Assembly: GCA_036365145.1 (NCBI GenBank)
Contig: JAEOAD010001365.1
Location: 3,989,001-4,053,000 of the forward strand
DNA: 64,000 nt
Source: Orientallactaga sibirica
Taxonomy: Eukaryota; Chordata; Mammalia; Rodentia; Dipodidae
Direction: 5' to 3'
This document shows positions 33,262 to 44,482 of this stretch, piece by piece. The notes below the pieces were generated by a model that saw only the letters and a program-made list of their open reading frames with translations, was not told where the DNA came from and made no database searches. Position 1 is the first letter of the stretch. Each line of letters begins with the position of its first letter. Both the position numbers and the translations under genes were made by a program.

Positions 33262-35060
33262 AGTAAGATGTTGTCCAGGAATTCCAGGCATTAGCACCCC
33301 CAGGAGGAAGCAGGAAGAAGGGAAAGACCCTCTGTAAGACAGCAAGAGACAAGGTGACTGCGCAAGTTCACTTGGGCGCAGAACCCACGCCCACTGTGAC
33401 CTTGGGTGAGTGAGTACACGCCCCATGGGTCCATCAGAGGAGCCAAGGAGCCTCCTTTGGAAAAGCCACGGCTCAGCCCTCAGCGAGTGCAGGTCCACCT
33501 CTCACCGTGGATCTCCCTTGAGATGGGGTGAGCGATTCACAGCGACGCCTCTAGTTGAGACCAGAAAGCCATTTTGATCCATGATGAGAAGAGGAAGTTC
33601 CCGTGGCCCCAAAAACAGAAACAGGAAGCTGGGAGGGGGACTTGGATAAAGAGCGGGAAGGAGGGCACACGCCCAGCAGATGCAGCCAGAACACCCCAGC
33701 CTCCCTGAACCCTACACCAGCAGTCAGGCCTGGTTGTCTCTACCCAACGCTATCACCTCGGTGTGCCCAACTGTGCTTGCCCAAAGGACAGACACTAAGG
33801 GGTCCTCGGATGCCGACTGACTAGCCATTGTTCAATTGCCCCAGCTAATCTGCTCCCCCATAGAGAGGCTGCTAGAACTTTCCCTTCCACACAAGTGCTT
33901 GCTCGTCAGGCTGTCATGTTTCCGGGCCCTGAAACGTTACCCTGTGAGATCCTGCACAGACAGAGCAGGCCTCTCCTTGGCCCACCATGTTGTGTCTCTA
34001 ACTGGTCTTTCTCCTGAACAGACCCAACTCACTGGCTGTGAACCGGTTGGAGTCTGCCTTTGGCCACTGGCTCCTCCCAGCTGCCCAGTGAGATGTGGCA
34101 GGTCCCCGGCCCCCACCCTCCACCCTCACTTGGTGACTACACTCTGGACTGCCTCGGTCCCCTCAGCAGAGGCCAGAACTGTGATTCTGTCCCATGGGCA
34201 CCACTGCTTCACACAGCCCTGGGCTAAGAGCATCCTCAGTTAGTGGTTGGATTTCTCCCCTGTAAAGAAGAATGGAGGATGGAACTCGTAGGAAATGTGC
34301 ACGTTCACCCCTTGTCCCCCTGAACAGCAGATGATGGGGTCTGGCATCATGCCCCAACACACCTGGAAACAGGAGCTTCCTTCTCCCACAGAGCCAGGCT
34401 GGCCGGGGCTGTAACCGGGACAGGGGACCAGCTCTTGCTCAGGAAAGCCATTTGTCTGTCCCTCCTCCCCAGATCCGGAGGTCCCTGTGGGAACACACTA
34501 GGGACCAGTGATCAGGAACCAAAGCCCGGGGACAGAGAGACATATGTCACCGATTTCAGTTCTGCCACAGCTGGCCTGAGACAGCTTGGGACTTCCCAGG
34601 ATGGAAGGACAGTCTGGGGGACCAGGCCTGGGGGCAGAGCTGGCTTTTGGGGACCCCTCAGGGCCCTAGCTATCTGTATGGTAAGCAGGAAAATTGGGGA
34701 CACATCTACTCCCCTCCCACTAGAGCAGATCCCTTCAGGATTTCTCATTAGTCAGCCCAAGATTAGAGCAACAAGACGCTTTCTTGGGTCTTTAAGGCCC
34801 CAAAATGAAGCCTTTAAGCATGACAAATGCTCCAGGGGTATCTGGGGGAAATTTCCAGAACAGCAGTGAGGGATGCCAGGTGGACAACTCTCCCTCCCCG
34901 GACTAAAGGGTGAGGCAGAAGCCACAGGAACCCCCCAAAGGCCTTTGCCTTTTCAGCCCCTGAGGTTTGTTTCACAAAGGAGATGCATAAGGAATGCACT
35001 GGGCAGGTGAGCAAAGTCCCCACCTTGGGCCAGGGTGGTCAGTTAGCTTCCGGTCAGCAG
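33261..35060. other. single-copy sequence, no gene seen
   Basis: About 1.8 kb without a recognised repeat, unusual in this SINE-rich window. Frames at 33,836-34,243 and 34,435-34,869 (135 and 144 codons) have no known domain. Confidence 0.4.
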
Positions 35061-35260
35061 GGAAATGGCTTGGCCTGAGGTAGCACATCTGACCGGACCC
35101 TGTGCTCGGAAGATCAGTTGTGAAACTCGCTTAAAACCCCCAAACCACAAAAACGGCCGATGTTCCCAGCTCTGCTCTTACATTTCTCAGATCAGCCGAG
35201 GAGTCTTGATGATTTCCATTCTAAAGAGGCCAGGCCAGCTTCCAGCCCTGGGGAACAAGA
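35061..35260. promoter_or_regulatory. possible conserved non-coding block
   Basis: Non-repetitive, with a RUNX-type core 'aaccaca' (35,143-35,149) in 'cccccaaaccacaaaaacgg'. Weak call made on texture and one motif. Confidence 0.15.
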
Positions 35261-36899
35261 GAATCCTAAGGACATAGAGCCACGGGCACTGTGAAAACCC
35301 CTCCACATTGGCACCCAGTTCCCATTCATCCCCTTTATAAATTAGCGACCTGGAGAAAGAACAAGCCTGCCCTCACCACAGCCCAGCAGCCTCTCCATCT
35401 ACAGCATCCTTCCTTCAGAGAAGAGAGACAGAAACCATCACCCCACCACCACCGCCCCGCCATGCTGTATTAACTCTGTAGTGATCCTAAGAGCAAAACA
35501 CCAGATTGTCACTATGATCCTTCCATGTCTTCCCCGGTGCTGGATTGTTCTTTATCCTGCCACATAGAGAATCAATACTGTCTTCCCCGTTACTTGTGGA
35601 ACACCACAGGTCCACTGCTAGAGCTCAGAGAATCCTGTCTAAGGGGCCTGCAACCTGGGGATTGGCCCCCTTCCCACCCAAGGCAAGGCCAGGGTCAGGA
35701 GTACAGGAGCCCCACACAGACCAGGAAGACCATCGGAGATGCAAGGTTGAGAGCGCTCACCAGCAGCGAGCTCAGGACACACTAGAAGGACAGTGGGCAC
35801 TTTGGTGGGTCTCGGCCACCTGAGCCTGCCTCTCTGGACTCCTGTTTGCATCGCCACATCTGCCAGTGTGCTGTGTGTCCATCTGCACGTGAGAATCAGT
35901 GCTGGAGCTGCAGGTCTCTTCCGTGTGTGGAGGCCTTGGCTCTCGGTGTCTCAAGGTGTGTTTATGTCCCTGTTCTCTCAGGCCCTGCCTAGTGTGGCCA
36001 GGCCCCAGTACAGGTTCAGAGCTGACAGCAGAACACGCGGTCCTTGTACGGTCCCAGCAGGGAGGTATTCTATCTGTGACAGTCCTCCCATGCTTTGAGG
36101 ACCATGCACGGTGGATCTGGTGTGGCTTGGCCCTCGAGAGACCCTGGGTATTCTGAGGAAGTGACTAGAAAGTGACAAGTGGGTGGTGGACAAGAGTTTC
36201 AGGCAGGGTGAATGTACAAAGTGGGGAAGGTGACAAGGGCAAAAGCCATAGGTATGGGGGTGTGGGTAGGAGCTGGACCACAGGCCTGAAGCCATTAGGA
36301 TGGTGGTGAGGACTGTAGGAGGGTCATGTGATGGAAGCGGGCAGATAGGTGGCTGTTGAAAAGGGTCACACACTGCTTAGAGAATGGACGTAGGAACCTG
36401 GAATGGACGGAGTAGCCATGCAGTGAGAAGTGACAGTGGCTAGGGACCTGAGGTGTACAGACAAGCACAGGCAGTGAAGAGTGCTAGGGGTGACATGTGC
36501 AAGGGCTGGAGGCTCCTGTGTGTATGTGTGTGCATGCATATGGTTGCATGCTTGTGGGCACGCATGGGTGGCTGTGCGGTGGGCTCAGGCCTGGCCTTCT
36601 GGCCTCTCCCTCTCCTCTCCATCCTCTCGCCCCTGTCTCCCACAGCCCCACCACAGGCATGACAGTGACAGTGAGACCAGCTGCATGTCGCAATGACATT
36701 TCCTCTTGAACCCGGGACCTCCAGAGATTAACTGAGAGCCCCGGGTGCACTGGGTGATAACACCCCCACCCCACCCCATTTCCTAATCTCTGATTCATTG
36801 TCAACTGATAACAGGATGAGGGCTGAGGTGACGGAGAAATGAAATACCATGGCAGGTCCCCATTGGGCTGAAGCCAGCTGCTTTGCAGGTCAGCAGAGA
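35261..36899. other. single-copy sequence, no gene seen
   Basis: No confident repeat. A TG-rich patch at 36,516-36,560 produces Cys/Val/Met frames. Several 60-146-codon frames overlap on both strands and have no known domain. Confidence 0.4.
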
Positions 36900-37387
36900 T
36901 CAGGGAGGCTGGGGATAGAATCATGAGAGAGGGAGGAGTTGAAGGAGGGAGAGAGAATGAAGGGTAGGGAAAGGGAGATGGGAAAGGGGCAGGAGAGACA
37001 GGGAGAGAAAGGAGAAGAAGGAAGGAGAGGGGGAAAAAGGGAAGAAGGACATGAGAGAGGAGCAGGTGGGTGGGGAGAGACAGAGAAACAGAAAGAAAAG
37101 AAAAAAAAGAAAGAAAGAAAGAGAAAGAGATGGACAGAAGAAAGTGAAGGGAGAAGAGAAGGAGAACAAGACAAGAGAGGGAAAGTGATAGAGAAAGAAT
37201 AGAGAAGGGGAGAAAGAATGAAGAGAGAGGAGAGAAAGAAAAACAAAATAGAAGAGAAAGTAGAGAGAGAGAGAAAGAGAGGGCAACGAGAAGGTAGAAA
37301 AACAGGAGAGAGGAGAGACTGGGAAAGACAAAAATAGGGGTAGAGAGAAAAATAGAGAGGGAAGGAGAGTGAATAAGAATAGAGGGG
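36900..37387. repeat. polypurine (G/A) tract, left part
   Basis: About 490 bases, overwhelmingly A and G on the plus strand, with irregular gagagg, aaagaa and ggaaagg blocks. The minus-strand frames here read as Ser/Leu/Phe-rich and are composition artefacts. It continues after the SINE at 37,388. Confidence 0.9.
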
Positions 37388-37625
37388 AGGGCTGGACAGA
37401 TGGCTTAGCAGTTAAGGCATTTGCCTGCAAAGCCAAAGGATCCTGGTTCGACTCTCCAGGATCCACCTAAGCCAGATGCACAAGGTGGCACATGCATCTG
37501 GAATTCGTTTGCAGTGGCTAGAAGCCCTGGCATGCCCATTCTCTCTCTCTCTCTTTCTCTCTCTCTACCTGCATATTTCTGTTATCTCTTTCTCAGATAA
37601 ATAAAAATAAAATAAAATATAAAAA
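37388..37625 (+). mobile_element. tRNA-derived SINE inside the polypurine tract
   Basis: Head 'ggctggacagatggcttagc', B-box-like 'ggttcgactctcc', a CT stretch and an A-rich tail. A 14-bp direct duplication, aagaatagagggga, flanks it (37,375-37,388 and 37,626-37,639). Confidence 0.95.
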
Positions 37626-37720
37626 AAGAATAGAGGGGAAAGAGAAAATGGGGAAGTGGGGAGAGAGAATGGAGACAGAAAGAGAGAAACAGGGGAGATG
37701 GATACATGCCTGGGGTCAGA
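37626..37720. repeat. polypurine tract, right part
   Basis: Continuation of the G/A-rich tract after the SINE, starting with the second copy of the 14-bp duplication. Purine richness fades after about 37,720 but returns in patches to 37,850. Confidence 0.8.
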
Positions 37721-39361
<1,641 letters not shown>

Positions 39362-39409
<48 letters not shown>

Positions 39410-39412
39410 CGT
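39362..39412. repeat. (TG)n(CG)n alternating tract
   Basis: About 19 TG units followed by five or so CG units (gcgcgcgcgcg), then a G-rich stretch 'gttgggggtgggggggtctg'. Confidence 0.95.
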
Positions 39413-39690
39413 TGGGGGTGGGGGGGTCTGTACTGGGGAGAGATGGAGCAGGACGCCTCGCGGGCAGGTATGTTGGGATGTGGGCCCAGTGGGCTCTGCG
39501 TGTTGGTGGAAGCTCCTGAGCATGTGTTGGCCTGTGGGTCCCCTGAGAGGCACCTTTCCTCCAGAGCCACTCTCGGCAGCTCTGTCCTCTTACAGTGAAG
39601 CCCCTGGGATCAGGGCCTTAAGTGGCCCCATCTCCATCTACCTGGGACGACATGTTGGGTGTGGCCCCTCAACAGCAGCACTCTTTTCAA
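39413..39690. other. single-copy sequence, no gene seen
   Basis: Short GC-rich interval, nothing recognised. Confidence 0.45.
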
Positions 39691-39696
39691 AACTCC

Positions 39697-39835
39697 TTTT
39701 ATTAACCAGCACGCCTTTCATCCCTGGGAGGCAGGGGTAGGAGGATCGCTGAGAGTTGGAGGCCACCCTGAGACTACAGAGTGAATTCCAGGTCAGCCTG
39801 AGCTAGAGTGAAGCCCTACCTGGAAAAAACAAAAA
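39697..39835 (+). mobile_element. B1 SINE, 5' part rearranged
   Basis: 'ggcaggggtaggaggatcgc', 'caccctgagactacagagtg' and 'gagctagagtgaagccctac'. The first portion is shortened ('cagcacgcctttcatccctg'). Confidence 0.85.
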
Positions 39836-39839
39836 AGAA

Positions 39840-39862
39840 TATTATATATATATATATATATA
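39840..39862. repeat. (AT)n microsatellite
   Basis: About 11 AT units at the tail of the B1. Confidence 0.9.
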
Positions 39863-40059
39863 TGGTACCACGATTGTAATCCCCAAAAACTGTCTTCCCT
39901 TTTACCCCTCCTGAATCCCCACTCCGTTGAATCCTTCCTTCTCTCCAACTAGTCTCTATTCTATTTTGTTGTCATCATTTTTTTGCCTCCTATTGTGTAG
40001 GTCTTGCGTAGGTTGCATCAGCTAAGCAGTGACACTCTTATTTATTTGTTTATCATTTT

Positions 40060-40070
40060 AAATATATATT

Positions 40071-40109
<39 letters not shown>

Positions 40110-40318
40110 TTTGAGAGAAAGAGACAGAGAGAGAGAGAGAGAAACAGAGAGAGGGGGAGAGAAAGAGAATGGGCACGCCAGAGCCTGCAGCCACTGCAAA
40201 GGAACTCCAGATGTATGCAGCCCCTTGTGCATCTGGCTTATGTGGGTCCTGGGGATTCTAACATGGATTCTTTTGCTTTGCAGACAAATGCCTTAACCCC
40301 TAAGCCATCTCTCCAACC
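40060..40318 (-). mobile_element. tRNA-derived SINE
   Basis: Inverted: (ATTT)n at 40,074-40,112, a gagagagaga stretch, 'ccttgtgcatctggcttatg' and the head 'taagccatctctccaacccc'. Confidence 0.92.
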
Positions 40319-40515
40319 CCTATTTATTTGTTTGTTTGTTTGTTTGTTTGTTTGTGAGAGAATGAGGCACAATAGGCCCTCTAGCCACTGTCAAATAAAT
40401 TCCAGACGCATGCACCACCTGTGCATCTGGTTTTGCATGGGTACTGGGAAATTGAACCCTGCTTGTTAGGCTTTGCAGGCAAGCACCTTAACCACTGAGC
40501 CGTCTCCCAGCCCAG
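40319..40515 (-). mobile_element. tRNA-derived SINE, diverged
   Basis: Inverted: (GTTT)n tail at 40,327-40,354, 'cacctgtgcatctggttttg', 'gtactgggaaattgaaccct' and the head 'ccactgagccgtctcccagc'. It lies head-to-tail with the copy to its left. Confidence 0.88.
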
Positions 40516-40544
40516 CACTGGCACTGTGGATGACACTTGAACAG

Positions 40545-40722
40545 AGCAATGCTGTGAGCAGGGACACATCAGGTTGTTCCGCTGCATCCCTGGCCAGGAT
40601 CCACGCAATGCTGGCAAGATTTTTCCACCACTACTGTCAATCGTGATGATCCCAAATGTCTGCAGACATTGTCGAATGTCCCCTGAAAGTACAATATTGT
40701 CCCAAGTCAAAAGAACCACTCT
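40545..40722 (+). mobile_element. MER5A-like hAT-Charlie relic
   Basis: 'ccgctgcatccctggccagg', 'atgatcccaaatgtctgcag', 'acattgtcgaatgtcccctg' and the end 'caaaagaaccactct' match the 3' part of the MER5/Charlie consensus (catccctggcc...aaaaatgtctccagacattgccaaatgtcccctg...gagaaccactg). The inverted terminal repeat is recognisable at the right end. Confidence 0.75.
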
Positions 40723-41335
40723 ACCAAAAGATCTTGGCTTCCATAGCTAGAAAGTTCCAGATCTCTGTGGGTCTGTTTTTCAGTTTTGTGCTAGGAACTC
40801 CTAGATAGAAGAGACCGACTGTCCAGGGTCTGGGGCTTTTGGAAGTTGGAGAATGTCCCTGTCTGAAAGGCCCCATGCTATAGGGACCCTCTGGAGTTCA
40901 AGACATAACTGCGGCACAGGGCCCTGAACCAGGAAGGAGGGGGCCTCTGTGAAACAGGACGAGGTTTACTTGAGGGAAGATTGAGGAGCTGTGCTGTGGG
41001 GTAAGAGTGGAATCTCACTGGGACCACAGGCACAGGAAGTCGTAGGCTGCAGGGAACTGGGCATCAGGGCAGAACACAAGGACTCCCGAGATGGTGAGCT
41101 GGAACCGTCTCCTTCCCTAAGGTCCAGGGGCTGAAGGGCTGCACCAGACAAAGGGGCTTGCAAGACTGACCCAATTTCTCTCTTTCTCTTTCTGCTTGCA
41201 AATAAGTAAATAAATAAAAATCATTTTAAAATGCATTATATACATGTATAAAATTGTCAATAAGATAAATATATTACTTTTCCCAAGTACTATAATCCCA
41301 ATACTTTGGAAAAATAGCAGGCTGTTATTTAGGGA
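40723..41335. other. single-copy sequence, no gene seen
   Basis: 41,165-41,240 resembles the tail of a SINE (tctctctttctc, then aaataaataaa) without a recognisable head. Otherwise nothing recognised. Confidence 0.4.
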
Positions 41336-41468
41336 AATAACAGGCATGGTGGCTCATGTCTATATTCCTAGCACTCAAAAGGCTAAGACACGAGAACTGC
41401 AAGTTGAGCCCAGCCTGGCCTACATAATGAGAGCTTGTCTCAAAACAAAACAACAAAACAAAACACAG
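41336..41468 (+). mobile_element. old B1-like SINE
   Basis: 'aacaggcatggtggctcatg', 'cctagcactcaaaaggctaa', 'gagcccagcctggcctacat' and a tail of (aaaac)n. Confidence 0.75.
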
Positions 41469-41707
41469 CAAAAAACAAACAAAAAAACAAACATGTAGAC
41501 TTCAAAAGAAATTAAATAGCTTGTGCTGATTAATCCAATTGTCAATTTATCTGGATTGAAAGCTCCTAGGAGATTTACAAAGTACATTTCTGGGTGTCTC
41601 TGCAAGCATTTCTAAAGGAGTGGCTAAGGAGAAGGGGAGACCTACCCTGAATACAGGTGTCACCACCACCCACAAGGCTGGGGGTTTGGGTGGAATTAAA
41701 AAGGAAG

Positions 41708-41930
41708 AGGGCTGGAGAGATTGCTCAGTGGTTAAGGTGTTTGCTTGCAGGAGCCTACCTAACAACCAGGGTTCAACTGCCCAGAACCCATATAAAGCCA
41801 GATGCACAAAGAGACACATGCATCCAGAGTTCGCTTACAGTAGCTGGAGGCCCTGGCACACCTATTCTCTCGCTCTCTCCTCTCTGTCTCTCTTCTATCT
41901 CTCTCTGTTTGCAAATATATATATATAATT
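41708..41930 (+). mobile_element. tRNA-derived SINE
   Basis: Head 'gggctggagagattgctcag' with a small insertion 'cttgcaggagcctacctaac'. It belongs to the 'aacaacc' subfamily. The tail is (AT)n. Confidence 0.9.
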
Positions 41931-42182
41931 AGGGCTAGAGAGATGGCTTAGCAGTTAAGGAGCTTGCCTGCAAAGCCTAAGAACTCATGTTCACGTCTCC
42001 AGGCCCTATATAAGTCAGATGCACAGTGATGCAAGCACACAACGTTGAACATGCACACAAGAGGGCACATGTGTCTGGAGTTAGTTCTCAGCAGTTGAAG
42101 GCCCTGGGGCACCCATTCTCTCACTCTCTCACTCTCCCTCTTTCTCTCTCAAAAAAATAAAAAATAGATTAAAAAAAAAAAG
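41931..42182 (+). mobile_element. tRNA-derived SINE with internal insertion
   Basis: Head 'agggctagagagatggctta' starts directly in the tail of the preceding copy. The body has about 30 extra bases around 42,025-42,065, where the 'gatgcacagtgatgcaagca' region is followed by a second 'catgcacacaagagggcaca'. This suggests an internal partial duplication. Confidence 0.85.
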
Positions 42183-42317
42183 TTTACGGGAAGAAGGAAG
42201 AATTCCATGACTGTAGGCACCCTCTGTTTCCTGGCTTCCAATGGTGTGACCAGTTCTGTTCCATCACATGTCTCCCTGCCGCCATTATGAACAAATGCAT
42301 AGAGCCAGAGCACCTGT
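42183..42317. other. single-copy sequence
   Basis: Short interval, nothing recognised. Confidence 0.4.
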
Positions 42318-42412
42318 TTGTAATTCTTTCACTTAGAAGACCTTAGAAGGCAGGAGGCACGAGTTCAAGGCCAGCCTGGGCTAGATACAGTGAGATGCTG
42401 TCTCAGAAGATT
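42318..42412 (+). mobile_element. old truncated B1-like SINE
   Basis: 'cacgagttcaaggccagcct' and 'agtgagatgctgtctcagaa' are B1-like. The 5' third is barely recognisable. Confidence 0.55.
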
Positions 42413-42532
42413 ACACAAAAGATCTTCTAGGTGCTCAGGCAAACAATGCTCTCCCCACCCCCAGAATCCTACGGCTAACTAAGCTATAGAAAAATAAAGA
42501 ATCAGGGTACCAAAAAAAAAAAAAGTGTGTTT

Positions 42533-42690
42533 TAGAGCAGGTGTGGTGGTGCACGCCTTTAATCCCAGCACTTGGGAGGCAGAGGTAGGAGGATCACCAT
42601 GAGTTCAAGGCCACCCTGGGAATACACAGTGAATTCCAGGTCAGCCTGGGCCAGAGCAAGACCCTACCTCAAAAAAAAAAAAGTGTGTTT
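42533..42690 (+). mobile_element. B1 SINE with target-site duplication
   Basis: 'gtgtggtggtgcacgccttt', 'ggcagaggtaggaggatcac' and 'cctgggccagagcaagaccc' with an A12 tail. It is flanked by 'aaaagtgtgttt' (42,521-42,532 and 42,679-42,690). It shares the first base of the tail with the duplication. Confidence 0.93.
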
Positions 42691-42989
42691 GGGTAAGGTC
42701 TTGCTAAGAAGGTGACATGCCAGTCTTTCAAACAAGTTTGGGTTGGTGGGGTGGGTGGAGACTGGGACAGTCTTTTTTGTAGCAGCAGAAAATGGATAAA
42801 ACTCAAAATTATTGAATACACCTAACCTGCCAGACATCATCCTTTAGCAGTACAGAACCCTGTAGAATCTTGGTCCTGTTTCCTCGTCACCACAGGGCAG
42901 ACAGGAGCTAGCTTGCTGCCACCTCTGCATAGCGTCACAAGAGACCATTCCACAGGCATGAGACGAGATTCACCTTCCAAAGTTGAAGT
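42691..42989. other. single-copy sequence
   Basis: About 300 bases without recognised repeat or gene. Confidence 0.4.
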
Positions 42990-43062
42990 AGGGCTGGAGA
43001 GATGACTGAGCAGTTAAGGCACTTGTCTGCAAAGCCTAAGAACTCACATTCAAAATCTCCAC
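42990..43062 (+). mobile_element. tRNA-derived SINE, 3'-truncated
   Basis: Only the tRNA-like head remains: 'gggctggagagatgactgag', 'ttgtctgcaaagcctaagaa' and a degraded B-box. It ends abruptly after 'aaaatctcca'. Confidence 0.8.
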
Positions 43063-43957
43063 TTCGTCAGCCTTGATGCTCAGAATCCCACTGCCCACTG
43101 CCCACAACCAGTGACTTCCGGGAAGAGCCCTCAGGCCCAGGAGAGGCAGCTGCTCTCACCTACCTTCTCCACCCCGCCCTGCCCCATTCATCCCTAAATG
43201 ACCAGTGGGCTCACATTTTAGCATAGCCTGGGGCTCTTTGTGGCAGAAGGGTCTGGGCTCTGGGTGGAATGTCAGGCTGATCCAGTGAGTCACAGGCCTC
43301 CAGGGTCCTGATCTCCAAGATGGAGATCTGCCCCCACATGCTCACAGTCCAAGAAGAAATAAGGGTCTGGGACAGGCCGTATCATGGCCGGGGGCAGATG
43401 GTGGCTCTCAGCTTAGGCCAAAGTGTCCCCTGTCAGTCAGGACCCTTGTCCTGGTTCTGTCACAAGATGCGGGTATCTCCGCCTTCATCGGGCACCCTGT
43501 GTATGTTCATTAGGGAGGGGCCCCTGCCAAACACCCTGGATGAGAAAAGGCGGGTAAGGGGGAGCTCTGTGCTCACCCAGACCCCAGGATGCAGAAAGAC
43601 GTACTTGCTCCAATAGGACCAAAAGACCCTTTGAGGCAGCGAAGACTCCCATGCTGAAGGGTGCAGGGGCTGGGAGACATCCCCAGCTCTAGGCTTCTGC
43701 ATCCAGCTCCCTACCACAAAGGGAAGGCTGGCCTCTGCGCCTTCCCCGCTTCTTGGAAGTCCCCACTCCCGTCTGCATTCCTTCCCTGGGCCCAGCACTT
43801 CCCAGCTCCAGGGTGGCCAAGTAGAGGCTGGAGGACTTCTGAGATGGGGGAGGAGCTGGTGGCCCAGGGCAGGGCAGTGTGGACATTCTTCCATCTGCCA
43901 GTGCAGCAAGGGGGCCGGAATGGGTACATGTCTACAGGGAGGGCGGGGAGGATGAGG
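43063..43957. other. single-copy sequence, no gene seen
   Basis: GC-rich. Frames of up to 149 codons (43,460-43,909, minus) overlap others and have no known domain. Confidence 0.45.
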
Positions 43958-44482
43958 GTGGTGTGTGTGTGTGTGTGTGTGTGTGTGTTAGGTGATGTCT
44001 GTGGGCTGTCAGTGTGAGAAGTATGTCTCTGTTATGTGAGATCTGTGGGCTGTCTATGTGGTGTGCCGGCTATGATCATATGTGGAGTGTGGCTGTGCAG
44101 TGTGTGATGTCTTTGGGCTCTCTCTGGGTGTAGTGTGTATATTCGTGTGAGTTTTGTGTGGTATCTGTAGGTTGTGTCTGTGTGGTGTATACTCCGTGTG
44201 TGGCATATGCCTGAACGTAGTGTGACATTTATGAATTCTGTATGTGGGGGAAAGTGTGTGCTATGCACCTGCATAAATGTTGTGTGACATCTGTGGGTTG
44301 TGTCTGTGTGGCGTGCGTGCTGTGTGCGTGTGACTGTGTGGTGTGTTTCTGCACAAAAGTGTGATGTCTGTGGGCTGTGTGTGTTCTGTGTATATGTGAG
44401 TGCTGTATGACATTTGTGAGCTGTGTCCATGTGGTGGGTATTCTCTGTGTGTGTACATAAATGCATGATGTCTGGGGGCTGC
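43958..44482. repeat. TG-rich degenerate minisatellite (~60-65 bp period)
   Basis: It starts with about 14 TG units (43,961-43,988). After that a longer unit recurs about eight times with strong divergence: cores like 'gtgatgtctgtgggctgtgt' and 'gacatctgtgggttgtgtct', separated by 'gtgtggtgtgt...'. The last unit, 'atgatgtctgggggctgcat', merges with the first ID-half unit 'gtgtggctctgtggtagagc'. The minus-strand frame rich in His and Thr (44,032-44,484) is this repeat. Confidence 0.85.

Noticed and set aside
36921..37466. 181-codon Ser/Leu/Phe-rich frame on the minus strand
   Set aside because: It is the complement of the polypurine tract plus a SINE, which has almost no stop codons by composition.
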